From assembly GCF_000724625.1 (NCBI RefSeq), contig NZ_CP007139.1:1488001-1552000 (forward strand): a stretch of 64,000 bases of DNA. The letters are read 5' to 3'. Origin of the DNA: Fimbriimonas ginsengisoli Gsoil 348. Lineage in GTDB: Bacteria > Armatimonadota > Fimbriimonadia > Fimbriimonadales > Fimbriimonadaceae. The number at the start of each line of letters is the position of its first letter. Positions within the stretch are counted from its first letter, which is position 1. Both the position numbers and the translations under genes were made by a program. This document shows, one piece after another, positions 8,898 through 17,070 of this stretch. The notes under the pieces are model-generated. The model made no database searches. It was not told the DNA's origin and worked only from the letters and a program-made list of their open reading frames with translations.

Positions 8898-9209
8898 ATG
8901 AGAACTCACTTCGCGACCCTCTCCACCTTCACCGTACTGGCGCTTGCGATCGCAAGTGCGACCGCCTTTCACAACCGTCGAACCCACTTGGCCGCTCAAG
9001 TTGGCGGCCACAGCGTCACAGCCAGCGTCGAAGGCAGTGCCACGTTGCGGGCAAATCGCGAGGAAGCGGTTATCTCCAGCGATTTCGGCACCTTGACGAT
9101 CCTGCCCACCCAGGTACTGCGGGACGGCAAGATATTCGCCAAGGTTCGTGCGTCGTCTCCGATCGAGATCGAGTTCGCCGAACATCGGCTATCGGTGACC
9201 GCGAGGTGA
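8898..9209 (+). CDS. Small exported protein of unknown function
   Basis: 103 residues with a signal-type N-terminus (LSTFTVLALAIASATAF) followed by a beta-rich domain without cysteines (HSVTASVEGSATLRANREEA ... GTLTILPTQVLRDGKIFAKV). No family recognised. Its stop overlaps the GTG start of the next gene (GTGA), so the two are probably translated together, suggesting that the small periplasmic protein and the membrane protein act in one process. Confidence 0.7.
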   Translation: MRTHFATLSTFTVLALAIASATAFHNRRTHLAAQVGGHSVTASVEGSATLRANREEAVISSDFGTLTILPTQVLRDGKIFAKVRASSPIEIEFAEHRLSVTAR

Positions 9210-9826
9210 CGAAGCTTAGGCTTATTTCGCTCTTTCTCAAAGCCGGAATCGCCGTTCCTTTCTTCTATTTCGGCATCCAACTCATCGCGGCGCCGTTCTT
9301 CCCGGGGTACAGCTTCATTCGGAATGTGGCCAGCGAGCTTGGGTCGGATCGGAGCCCGTTAGCGTCGTTCTTCAACGTGGGGATCTTCGTACAAGGGGTC
9401 CTCATGCTGATCGCGGCGTGCGGCTTTTGGCTCGGCAGCCGGCGAACCGGCGTGCCCTGGGGGCTCGCCGCCCTAATCTCTGCGGCGGTGTTCATGGGGG
9501 GACTGCAAAGTATGTGGGCCGCCCACTTTCCAATGCCGGATCCTCGACATGGCGGGCATCCGCTCTTTCTCGCGTTCATGATCGCGATGCCGTTCCTGCT
9601 CGGAACCTTTATCTGGAAATACGGCCGTACGAAAGCGCTACGCACCTACGTGGCCGCCGCCCTCCTCGTCATGGCCGCCATAGTCCTGGTCAATTCAGGC
9701 GTTCTGAAAATCGACGCGAGCCAGGTGGAGGGGCTCAAGCAGAGGGTGTTGACCCTGACGATCTTTCCGCTCGTCGCGGTCGCCGCGCGGATCCTGGATC
9801 GCGTTATGCAGGAAAACCTCGAATAA
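9206..9826 (+). CDS. DUF998-like integral membrane protein
   Basis: 206 residues, starting at GTG 9206 that overlaps the previous stop. About six hydrophobic helices are visible (from GIAVPFFYFGIQLIAAPFF through LTLTIFPLVAVAARIL). The motif SFIRNVASELGSDRSPLASF followed by FNVGIFVQG matches the N-x-x-S-x-LG / FN-x-G pattern of DUF998 proteins. Function of that family is unknown. Ends just before tRNA-Ser on the opposite strand. Confidence 0.75.
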   Translation: MTKLRLISLFLKAGIAVPFFYFGIQLIAAPFFPGYSFIRNVASELGSDRSPLASFFNVGIFVQGVLMLIAACGFWLGSRRTGVPWGLAALISAAVFMGGLQSMWAAHFPMPDPRHGGHPLFLAFMIAMPFLLGTFIWKYGRTKALRTYVAAALLVMAAIVLVNSGVLKIDASQVEGLKQRVLTLTIFPLVAVAARILDRVMQENLE

Positions 9827-9832
9827 TTATTC

Positions 9833-9923
9833 TGGAGGAGAGCACGGGAATCGAACCCGAGACGGGGTAAACCGCCCCAACTGTTTAGCAAACAGCGCCC
9901 GTCACCATCAGGGCTTACTCTCC
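9833..9923 (-). tRNA. tRNA-Ser (anticodon GCT)
   Basis: On the minus strand it starts GGAGAGTAAGCCCTGATGG. The anticodon loop is TTGCTAA with anticodon GCT. It has the long variable arm expected of serine tRNAs, the T-loop GTTCGATTC and an encoded CCA (9833-9835). The discriminator base appears to be U rather than the usual G, which is slightly unusual. Confidence 0.9.
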
Positions 9924-10061
9924 TTAGGGTCATTTGTTGGCACGTATAGTAACAGCCCTACCCATCTAAACATGATGGGCAGAAGGCGTCACCTTCCACT
10001 CAAGATCACACTCATTGACGTTCCTCTTTCACATTCGAATATCTCCTAACTCTTGAGAGAT

Positions 10062-10140
10062 TGGCGGCCACGACGGGACTCGAACCCGCAACCGACGCAT
10101 AGACAGTGCGCCCATCTAATCCGATTGAAAATACGTGGCC
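10062..10140 (-). tRNA. tRNA-Asp-like gene (anticodon GTC) with weak D-arm
   Basis: Minus strand: a perfect 7-bp acceptor stem GGCCACG/CGTGGCC, T-arm GCGGGTTCGAGTCCCGT, anticodon stem GCGCA/TGCGT with loop CTGTCTA (anticodon GTC), and encoded CCA (10062-10064). The D-arm (TATTTTCAATCGG...) does not form a convincing stem and position 37 is U. It may be a functional divergent tRNA, a pseudo-tRNA, or a gene damaged by one indel in the T-run. Confidence 0.6.
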
Positions 10141-10227
10141 GAAGAATGGCGATTAACCTCATGCTCTAAGAGGGACATGTCCCCCATTAGGCGGAGATTC
10201 AGGTTCAAACGAGGGTCGGACGCAAAG

Positions 10228-10266
10228 AAAAGCGGCCCGGTCCTCGATGGGGACCGGGCCGCTTTT
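10228..10266 (-). terminator. Strong intrinsic terminator (near-symmetric)
   Basis: A 16-bp perfect inverted repeat, arms AAAAGCGGCCCGGTCC and GGACCGGGCCGCTTTT with a 7-nt loop. It ends in T-residues on both strands, so it can terminate in either direction. It lies 18 bp downstream of the 37-codon ORF on the minus strand. Confidence 0.88.
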
Positions 10267-10284
10267 CCTAAATTCTGTTTAGTC

Positions 10285-10398
10285 TTAGCTACGCCCAGTC
10301 CCTGAAGTATCACTCTCAACGGACACCGCGAAGCGATCGCGACTCAAGAAAAGAGCGATGGGAGCTAACGCAGCCGAGGTGACAGTGACCGGGTTCAT
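10285..10398 (-). CDS. Putative 37-aa small protein (or ORF within a small RNA)
   Basis: ATG 10398 to TAA 10285, sequence opening MNPVTVTSAALAPIALFLSR. A ribosome site AAGGAAAA lies 8 nt upstream. The ORF sits in a compact unit: a near-consensus promoter 25-50 bp upstream and a strong hairpin terminator 18 bp downstream, giving a transcript of roughly 190 nt. The mid-part (AALAPIALFL) is hydrophobic and the end is polar. No known leader peptide (no run of one amino acid codon) is apparent, so attenuation is not obvious. It may be a small protein or a non-coding RNA with an incidental ORF. Confidence 0.5.
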   Translation of the reverse strand: MNPVTVTSAALAPIALFLSRDRFAVSVESDTSGTGRS

Positions 10399-10422
10399 GG
10401 GTAAATTTTCCTTAACGTCGAC

Positions 10423-10451
10423 ATTATGACCAAGAAAAACCATCTTGTCAA
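10423..10451 (-). promoter_or_regulatory. Near-consensus sigma70 promoter
   Basis: On the minus strand TTGACA (10451-10446), 17-bp spacer, CATAAT (10428-10423). The -35 box is perfect and the -10 differs from consensus at one base. It drives the 37-codon unit ending at the terminator at 10228-10266. Predicted transcript starts near 10416. Confidence 0.8.
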
Positions 10452-10494
10452 CAGAAAGTGCGATTTCTTGAAATTCCTTAGTCGATAAACCCTA

Positions 10495-11664
10495 TCAAGG
10501 TAGGCGGTAAACCTTACTTAGACGCTTCGCAAACTCGTTCTCCGGACCGAGTTTCTTTCCTTTGAACTTCGGATCCGGATGCGCATCGAAAAGCTGATGA
10601 TACGAGTAAACCGTCGACCCCTGGGTTCCCGCTAAAGCGAGCCCAAGCGCCTTTTCGAAATCCGCAGGCTGAGGCGTCACGACGACCGTCGACCCGGCCA
10701 AAAACGGAGTCACTTCGACGTGAGCATGGAGGATGGGCTTACCCGTGGGAAAGATGCCGGCAAACCCCTTGACCGCGTTATCCGTCCACTGCGGGGTGAA
10801 TACGCCGCTCTTCCCCAGTAGCCGCGCGTTCTGCTCCCGCTGCTGCCAGATCGCCCCTTGAATCATGCGGTCGTATCCGAGAGAGGCGATCCCCTTAAAA
10901 TCGAAGCCGCACTCGTCGGCATACGTGTCGGGGTTCATGAGGTTCAAGCTGTCGAACCGCTCCGTCACGAGATCGTGGATCGCGTACGACTGGCCCTGCG
11001 GCAGCCGTTGCGATGCGTGAAGAAGGATCTCGTGGAGCCCCGTCATCCCTTCGGCCCGGTGACGCTTCCATAGCAGATCTCCTTCTGGCGCACCCGGGTG
11101 CTTTCGGTTGAAGTCGGCGAGAGCGGCGGCGTTGTAGTCCGGCGCCACGTCCCCATGCTCCATCCCTTCCGCCACCGTTCCCTCACACGCTTCCAGCCCG
11201 TCGAGGTCGCGGCATAGCGTGACCACGTCGTGCATCAGCGATGAGAACCATGCGCGGTAGCCAGGGTGCCATGCAGAAAGCGGATGCCCCTTGATTCCGC
11301 CAAGGTCGACTTCGTACGGTTGACCGTTCTTTCGCAATACCCGCCAGTCCGGGTGGGCGGTGGCGATCCGTTCGTATTGGTTCAACCGGAAAGACGCCAC
11401 CACTTTGATCCCTTGAGCATGGGCCGCCGCGATCAGCTTCGGGAGGAAGTTCTTCTCCTTGCTGGCGGCCAGATCCTGCTGCCGCCATGCCCCGGGCAAC
11501 TCGGTAAAGTAAAACGCGCCGAAAACAGGGGAAAACGCAAAGACAAAGATCGTGTCGACTCCCCACCGCTTGCAATCCGCCACGATGCGCGGAACCGAGA
11601 CCGCCGGGTCAAGCATCTCAAGCGGTAAGAAGCCGGGGTCGACCCGGAGCCCTTTCATCTTCAT
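10495..11664 (-). CDS. Putative glycoside hydrolase-like TIM-barrel protein
   Basis: 389 residues without a signal peptide. It has features of glycosidase barrels: a strand-helix repeat beginning RIVADCKRWGVDTIFVFAFS, then AAAHAQGIKVVASFRLNQYE, then HPDWRVLRKNGQ and LDGLEACEGTVAEGMEHGD, where acidic residues could act in catalysis. Similar sequences are annotated as hypothetical glycosyl hydrolases related to families 10/GHL. The sugar target and catalytic pair are not established. It is divergent from the cca gene. Confidence 0.6.
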   Translation of the reverse strand: MKMKGLRVDPGFLPLEMLDPAVSVPRIVADCKRWGVDTIFVFAFSPVFGAFYFTELPGAWRQQDLAASKEKNFLPKLIAAAHAQGIKVVASFRLNQYERIATAHPDWRVLRKNGQPYEVDLGGIKGHPLSAWHPGYRAWFSSLMHDVVTLCRDLDGLEACEGTVAEGMEHGDVAPDYNAAALADFNRKHPGAPEGDLLWKRHRAEGMTGLHEILLHASQRLPQGQSYAIHDLVTERFDSLNLMNPDTYADECGFDFKGIASLGYDRMIQGAIWQQREQNARLLGKSGVFTPQWTDNAVKGFAGIFPTGKPILHAHVEVTPFLAGSTVVVTPQPADFEKALGLALAGTQGSTVYSYHQLFDAHPDPKFKGKKLGPENEFAKRLSKVYRLP

Positions 11665-11690
11665 TGTGCCGAAAGTATAGGAGTCCTAAC

Positions 11691-13037
11691 GTGCATCCCG
11701 CCCTAGCAGCAATACGAGAGATTACTTTTGGCACTCCCTTCCAAGGCGATCTTTACGTCGTGGGGGGTGCCGTCCGAGACGAGCTGCTTGGAATCATCCA
11801 CGGAGCCGACTTCGACCTCGTGACCCGAAGCGATTCGGCCGAGCTTGCCCGGCTACTCTTCGATCGAGGCGTGTCGGAGATCGCCCCTGTCACCTACGAG
11901 AGGTTCGGAACTGCGATGGTTCGAGTCCAAGGAGTCGACATCGAGATCGTCACGGCTCGCCGCGAAAGCTACGACGAGAACTCGCGCAAGCCGCACGTGG
12001 AACCCGCGACGTACGAGGAAGATGCCTCCCGCCGCGACTTCACCGTGAACACTCTCATGCGATCGATCGACGATTGGGAGCTGCGCGATCCGCTCGGCAT
12101 CGGCATCGCCGACCTCCAAGCCAAGGTCCTAAGAACCCCGCTCGCGCCCGAGGCGACCTTCCACGACGATCCTCTGCGCATGCTGCGCGCGGTCCGCTTT
12201 CGGTGGAAGCTCGGCTTCCAGCCCGCACCCGGACTGTATGAAGCGATCCGGCAGACTCGAGACCGCCTTCGAATCATCTCCGCGGAGCGGATCCGCGACG
12301 AGCTCATAAAGATGCTCGCCCTGCCAACCGGTCCCGACTGCCTGGACGACCTCCGCGAGCTCGGACTTCTCGAAATCTTCGCCCCGGAGCTGTTGCCAAT
12401 GGTCGGCTGCGAGCAAGGAAGCTTCCACCACCTCGACGTGTGGAACCATTCGTTGCTCGTGCTACGAAATGCCGGAACGGGCGATCTCGTGCTGTCGTTG
12501 GCGGCGCTCCTCCACGACGTCGGCAAGCCGCCCACCCGGTTTATCGACGAAGAAGGAAACACCCGGTTCTTCGGCCACGAGGCGGTCGGCGCCAAGATGA
12601 CCGAAGAGCTGCTTCGGCGATTAAAGTTTCCTCAACGCGAGGTAGACGCGATATCGCTGCTCGTGAAGAACCACATGCGCCTCGGCTCCTCGCCGGAGTT
12701 CACCCCCGCCGCCGCTCGGCGGCTGATCCGAGATCTCGACGGCGACCTGGAGCGTCTGCTCCAGTTGGTGGAAGCCGACGCCAACGGCCTCAAGGCCGGC
12801 GTCCGCGTAATGGACCTGGGCCCCATCCGCAAGCGCATCGCCGAAGTCCAGCAAGCCACCCCCCGATCCACTCTGGACAGCCCCCTCTCCGGCCAAGAGA
12901 TCATGGAAATCACCGGCCTAACCCCCGGCCCGGAAGTCGGCCGCCTGAAACAAGCCCTCACCGAAATGGTCATCGAGGGCGACCTCGCCCCCGGCGACAA
13001 AGCTAGCGCGACCGCCTGGCTGCGTGACTCCCCGTAG
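11691..13037 (+). CDS. cca: CCA-adding enzyme / poly(A) polymerase family nucleotidyltransferase with HD domain
   Basis: 448 residues from GTG 11691, chosen because AGGAG lies 8 nt upstream; an upstream TTG frame adds only unlikely residues. The head domain has GGAVRD (25-30) and the metal-binding D40/D42 in GADFDLV, with the neck motif DDPLRMLRAVRF. A C-terminal HD phosphohydrolase domain carries LLHDVGK (H275 D276) and further His residues (FFGHEAV, KNHMRLG). It repairs or builds the 3'-CCA of tRNAs; the HD domain adds 2',3'-cyclic phosphodiesterase/phosphatase activity in related enzymes. The tRNAs in this window already encode CCA, so repair is the likely main job. Confidence 0.92.
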   Translation: MHPALAAIREITFGTPFQGDLYVVGGAVRDELLGIIHGADFDLVTRSDSAELARLLFDRGVSEIAPVTYERFGTAMVRVQGVDIEIVTARRESYDENSRKPHVEPATYEEDASRRDFTVNTLMRSIDDWELRDPLGIGIADLQAKVLRTPLAPEATFHDDPLRMLRAVRFRWKLGFQPAPGLYEAIRQTRDRLRIISAERIRDELIKMLALPTGPDCLDDLRELGLLEIFAPELLPMVGCEQGSFHHLDVWNHSLLVLRNAGTGDLVLSLAALLHDVGKPPTRFIDEEGNTRFFGHEAVGAKMTEELLRRLKFPQREVDAISLLVKNHMRLGSSPEFTPAAARRLIRDLDGDLERLLQLVEADANGLKAGVRVMDLGPIRKRIAEVQQATPRSTLDSPLSGQEIMEITGLTPGPEVGRLKQALTEMVIEGDLAPGDKASATAWLRDSP

Positions 13038-13216
13038 CGTCGGCGCCCCGCCGATGATCTCCCGTGCCGTCGGCGTCGGAGTTGACACGGGCCGCTCGCC
13101 TAATGCCAATTAGATCTTGCGACAATGCCTTTGCCCCCTTTGCGATTCAAGCTTTCTTCGACCGACTCTGCCCGTTCTTTGCGTTCTTGGCGAGAAATCC
13201 CTTTCCGGAGTTTCTC

Positions 13217-14023
13217 TCAAAGAACGATATCCAACGCTTCCAGATCGTTTTCCAACGGCCGACCGGGCGCGAAGCGCCCGTGAAGCTCCGCCACTTGCGC
13301 ACGGTACGCCCCCACAAGGCGGGCGAGCGCCCCCTTCATTTCCTCAACATCCAGAGGAACATAGGAGGCCCGCAAGACGGCCAGCAACAGCTCGCTCCCA
13401 CGTTGCTCGATCCTCGACAGAGCAATGCTTTGGGCCGGACGTCCCCCGAGCCAATCGTCCGCCATCGCCATATTCAGGCGTAGCTCATCAAGCAGCGACT
13501 GAGCGTATGCCAACTCGCCGCGCTGGATGCGCCGGTACGCTTCGTGAGCAGCCGCAAGACCCTTGCCGATCGACCGGTCGATCTCATTCGGATCGGGCTC
13601 AAAGCGGAGCCGCTGCGACCGCTCGACGACTTCCCAAACAATCCCCTCCGGATCGTACAGGATCTCCGTCGGGAGCGATAGCCACGGCGTCGGCGCAAGC
13701 GCCTCCTCGTTCAGATAGTAGACATCGACCTTCAGAAACGGCCGGAAATGCGATACGCAGTGGGCAGCGTTCTCCACCCACTCGTTGAACAAGAACCCTG
13801 GCCAGTTCCGCGGAAGCTCCAGGCGACGGGTCACGAAATCTAGATAGCGGCCCGGCCGAACCACGACTTTCAGGTCGATGTCCGAGTACGCGTCCGCCGT
13901 CCCTGCCGGGATCGACCCGGCGAGAAACAGCCCGACCACCCCCTGCTGCCGAATGAGATGGCTACGTATCGCCGGGAGCAATCGGTCGCGGGCTCCGGCC
14001 AGTTCGCTTTCTTTAAATCGCAC
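13217..14023 (-). CDS. Nucleotidyltransferase-fold protein (ANT/MNT-like)
   Basis: 268 residues. The pol-beta-type signature is LAGSIPAGTADAYSDIDLKV: G36-S37 followed by D48/D50 as the two metal aspartates. A third acidic residue may be in LKVDVYYL. A helical C-terminal half (IGKGLAAAHEAYRRIQRGEL ...) follows. The pattern is that of aminoglycoside-nucleotidyltransferase-like or minimal nucleotidyltransferases. No resistance role can be inferred from sequence alone. Its start region overlaps a possible upstream extension of the VIT/VWA gene, which is why that gene is given a later start. Confidence 0.8.
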   Translation of the reverse strand: MRFKESELAGARDRLLPAIRSHLIRQQGVVGLFLAGSIPAGTADAYSDIDLKVVVRPGRYLDFVTRRLELPRNWPGFLFNEWVENAAHCVSHFRPFLKVDVYYLNEEALAPTPWLSLPTEILYDPEGIVWEVVERSQRLRFEPDPNEIDRSIGKGLAAAHEAYRRIQRGELAYAQSLLDELRLNMAMADDWLGGRPAQSIALSRIEQRGSELLLAVLRASYVPLDVEEMKGALARLVGAYRAQVAELHGRFAPGRPLENDLEALDIVL

Positions 14024-14122
14024 GACTGCAGAGATTATGCTGAGATTGAACCCTTAGATCACACCCAGGCACTCAGCTACCGTTCGAGCGTTGCACCGTA
14101 TGCCGCGCCTTGGAGAAAAGCC

Positions 14123-16405
14123 GTGATCACCGCCCTAACTCTCGCTCTCTTTCAGTTCGTTCAAACGACTCACCCCTCGGTCTCAGATTGCGGTCAAATG
14201 GCGCTCTTTCCCAAGGGCCAGCCGGAGGTGCTCGCCGCATTAAAGGGAACGAGCGTCGATGCGAAGATTCAGGGGTTCGGCGCCCGCGTCACCCTTGTGC
14301 AGACCTTCCACAACCCGAGCCAAAGCGCCGTCGAGGCGGTCTACACCTTCCCCCTTCCTCACGATGCCGCGGTCGACCGGATGCGCATCCAGGTCGGGAG
14401 CCGAATTATCGAAGGCGAGCTCAAGCGCCGCGAGGATGCCCGCGCCATCTACGACGCCGCCAAGAACGCCGGCCAGACCGCTGCCTTGCTCGACCAGGAA
14501 ACGGATAACGTCTTCACCCAGTCGATCGCCAACCTGACTCCCGGCGCCGACGTGAAGGTGGAGATCAGCTACGTGCAGCTCTTAAAGTACGAGAACGGCC
14601 AATTCGAATTCGATTTCCCAATGGTCGTCGGCCCGCGTTACATGGGGGCGTCCACTCCTCACCCCGACAAGATCAGCCCCGTCTACGCACCCAAAGGAAC
14701 GCGTTCCGGCGCGGACATCGACCTCCACGTGAACCTCGACGCGGGAGCGCCGATTCAGAGTTTGACGTCCGTGCTGCACAAAGTCGAGGTCCGGCGAGAC
14801 GGCGACGGCAGCGCCCAGGTCTCACTTTCGAAACATGACGAGATCCCGAACCGCGACTTTATCCTCCGCTACGCGGTCGCCACCGACTCCGTTCAATCCG
14901 CGTTCCTCACCCACTACGAACCGGAGCGGGGCGGCTTCTTCACGATGATCCTTCTGCCTCCCAAGGCGCCGACGGCCCAGCAGGTCGCGCCCAAGGAACT
15001 GGTCTTCGTCATGGACCAAAGCGGCAGCCAACAGGGATTCCCACTTGAGAAATCGAAAGAGCTGACACTCAAGCTGATCGACCAAATGGGTCCCAACGAT
15101 ACATTCAATGTGCTCGGATTCTCCGACAACGTCACCAGCCTCTGGCCCGAAACCCGGCCCAATACCGCGGAGAACCGCCGCATTGCCTCCGACTTCGTCC
15201 GCAAAATGCAAGTTACGGGTGGGACGGAGTTGCAAAAGGCGGTAGTGGCCGCCCTCTCTCCAACCCCAGACCCCAAACGCCTGCGGTACGTCGTATTCAA
15301 TACGGACGGATTCGTCGGTCAAGAGAAAGAGATCCTCGACGACATCAAGATGTACCGGGGCAATAGCCGCATGTTCGTCTTCGGCATCGGCAACGGGGTC
15401 AACCGTTCGCTTGTCGACGCAATGAGCACCGAAGGGTGCGGCGACTCCGAAGTCGTCACCCTTGCCGAACGGGCCGACTCCGCCGTCGAGCGGTTCGCCC
15501 GCCGGAGCAGGAATCCGATCTTGACTCACCTTACGGTGAGCGGCACGGGCCTCGCCGACATTCTGCCCTCGCCGCTGCCGGACGTACTCTCGGACAAGCC
15601 GATCGTCGTCTACGGCCGATACGACCAGCCTGGAACCGGAGAGATTCAGTTGAACGGAATCTACGAAGGAAAGCCGTGGCAGAAGACGCTAAAGGTCAAT
15701 CTGTCCGGCAAAAACGACGACGCGGACCCCCTGATGCGCCTCTGGGCGCGACGCCAGATCACCAATTTGGAGCGAAACGACTACCTCACCCAGTTGCGGG
15801 GGGAATCGACGGAGCGGCTGAAAGACCGCGTCACCCAGGTTGCCCTCAAGTACGGGATCATGAGTTCCTACACCTCGTTCGTCGCCGTAGAGAAGCGGGT
15901 CGTCAACATCGGAGGAAAGCAGCGAACGGTGCGGGTTCCAGTGGACATGACGGAGGGCGTTAATCTAGCCCCGGCTTCCCAAGCCTCAGTTAACCTCTCC
16001 TTCGGCGCAAGCCTAAGCGCCGCCGCCCCGCAAGGCGCTGCCGGCGGCGGAGTTAACGGCCGAAATATTGCCGTTCCGGGCGTCACGAGGCGGATCCGGC
16101 TAGCCAAATCCGCCGCAACGGGCTCAATCGCCGGCTCTTTGGCCGAGAAGGAGGTCACGCCAACGGATTCGTTCACGGCCAAAACGGATGCCCAGGTCCG
16201 GAACGCGACCGGCGTGATCCGCGTCCAGATCGGTCTGAAGAACCTCTCCCCGGCAATTCTGTCCAAACTCCAAAGCATGGGATTCAAGCTCGACGCCAAA
16301 CTGGACGACCTCAAGGTTGTTCTTGGCACCCTCGACACCAAGCACCTGAAAGAGATCGCCGCCCTCGAGGAGGTGAGGATGATCTTGAGTGATAAGGAAG
16401 GTTAA
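14123..16405 (+). CDS. Exported VIT and VWA domain protein
   Basis: 760 residues from GTG 14123, chosen because GGAG lies 8 nt upstream and it exposes a signal peptide (ITALTLALFQFVQTTH). Order: a VIT domain (residues about 35-160, with AVYTFPLPHDAAVDRM and GELKRREDARAIYD), a von Willebrand A domain with the MIDAS motif DQSGS (D298, S300, S302) and FNTDGFVGQE. A C-terminal region with a Gly/Ala-rich linker ends in a small folded part LSKLQSMGFKLDAKLDDLKV. Same architecture as bacterial inter-alpha-trypsin-inhibitor-like proteins, which bind metal-dependent partners at the envelope. It is followed by a further VWA gene on the other strand. Confidence 0.9.
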   Translation: MITALTLALFQFVQTTHPSVSDCGQMALFPKGQPEVLAALKGTSVDAKIQGFGARVTLVQTFHNPSQSAVEAVYTFPLPHDAAVDRMRIQVGSRIIEGELKRREDARAIYDAAKNAGQTAALLDQETDNVFTQSIANLTPGADVKVEISYVQLLKYENGQFEFDFPMVVGPRYMGASTPHPDKISPVYAPKGTRSGADIDLHVNLDAGAPIQSLTSVLHKVEVRRDGDGSAQVSLSKHDEIPNRDFILRYAVATDSVQSAFLTHYEPERGGFFTMILLPPKAPTAQQVAPKELVFVMDQSGSQQGFPLEKSKELTLKLIDQMGPNDTFNVLGFSDNVTSLWPETRPNTAENRRIASDFVRKMQVTGGTELQKAVVAALSPTPDPKRLRYVVFNTDGFVGQEKEILDDIKMYRGNSRMFVFGIGNGVNRSLVDAMSTEGCGDSEVVTLAERADSAVERFARRSRNPILTHLTVSGTGLADILPSPLPDVLSDKPIVVYGRYDQPGTGEIQLNGIYEGKPWQKTLKVNLSGKNDDADPLMRLWARRQITNLERNDYLTQLRGESTERLKDRVTQVALKYGIMSSYTSFVAVEKRVVNIGGKQRTVRVPVDMTEGVNLAPASQASVNLSFGASLSAAAPQGAAGGGVNGRNIAVPGVTRRIRLAKSAATGSIAGSLAEKEVTPTDSFTAKTDAQVRNATGVIRVQIGLKNLSPAILSKLQSMGFKLDAKLDDLKVVLGTLDTKHLKEIAALEEVRMILSDKEG

Positions 16406-16417
16406 CGGCCGGCCCCC

Positions 16418-16452
16418 TCCCATCCATCGCGGTCGACGATGGATGGGGGATG
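16418..16452. terminator. Hairpin between VIT/VWA gene and small exported gene
   Basis: Inverted repeat with arms CCCATCCATC and GATGGATGGG about 15 bp after the stop of the VIT/VWA gene. There is no T-run, so termination is probable but not certain. Confidence 0.5.
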
Positions 16453-16541
16453 GGCCTTAGAGAAATTAAAGGTACCGCGCGCGATCTCGCTCGTCTAACT
16501 CTTCAGAAACCCCGCAAATTTAACGGGAAAGGAGAGAAAAT

Positions 16542-16859
16542 ATGAGCACACTAACCGTAAAAATTGCCAGCGCAGTTTTGGCCGCTTCGGTCGTCGCGCT
16601 CCCGGTGATGGCTCCCGCGCAGTCCTCGGCCTATCGGCACCGCCAACAGACGAAGAACACGTGGCGCAACCTCGGGTACGCCGGCGGCGCGCTCGGTGTG
16701 TACGGCCTGTTGACCCACAACAACACTCTCGCGATCGGCGGCCTCGCCGGCGGCGCGTACTCGGCATGGCGCTACGAGCAGGATCGTAAGAGCCAGAACG
16801 CTATGAGAGGACGCGCCCTACGCTATTGGCGATGGCACCACCGCCACCACCACCGGTAA
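16542..16859 (+). CDS. Small exported Gly-rich, His/Arg-tailed protein
   Basis: 105 residues with a strong ribosome site (GGAAAGGAGAG) and a signal peptide (KIASAVLAASVVALPVMAPA). The mature part has a glycine-zipper-like stretch LGYAGGALGVYGLLTHNNTL-AIGGLAGGAY and ends in a basic, histidine-rich tail WRWHHRHHHR that might bind metal. Function unknown. It lies between the VIT/VWA and VWA genes and may belong to the same envelope system. Confidence 0.75.
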   Translation: MSTLTVKIASAVLAASVVALPVMAPAQSSAYRHRQQTKNTWRNLGYAGGALGVYGLLTHNNTLAIGGLAGGAYSAWRYEQDRKSQNAMRGRALRYWRWHHRHHHR

Positions 16860-16912
16860 TTGACTCCGCGCCGAAGCTTCCAGAAGGAGAGCCTGGAGGC
16901 TCGGCAACGTGG

Positions 16913-17060
16913 CACGGGCGGCCCGCCCGTGGGTCTCAGGGGCGGCCCGCCCCTGAGTGATTCACCCGACCAGGGTGATCGTGAGGGTTCATCGGCTGGG
17001 AGCCGATGCTACGTTTACACGACCAGGATGGTCGTGATACGCACGGGCTGGAAGCCCGTG
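16913..17060. repeat. Cluster of six palindromic units (7-bp arms, 5-nt loop)
   Basis: Successive perfect hairpins share one geometry but not one sequence: CACGGGC-GGCCC-GCCCGTG, CAGGGGC-GGCCC-GCCCCTG, TCACCC-GACCA-GGGTGA, CATCGGC-TGGGA-GCCGATG, CACGACC-AGGAT-GGTCGTG, CACGGGC-TGGAA-GCCCGTG. Most arms begin CA and end TG. Same family as the elements at 37.3, 39.6, 41.0 and 47.8 kb. Confidence 0.85.
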
Positions 17061-17070
17061 CCACGGTAGG

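Noticed and set aside
13958-14122. N-terminal extension of the VIT/VWA protein
   Set aside because: It would overlap the nucleotidyltransferase start and place the signal peptide internally; GTG 14123 has a ribosome site.
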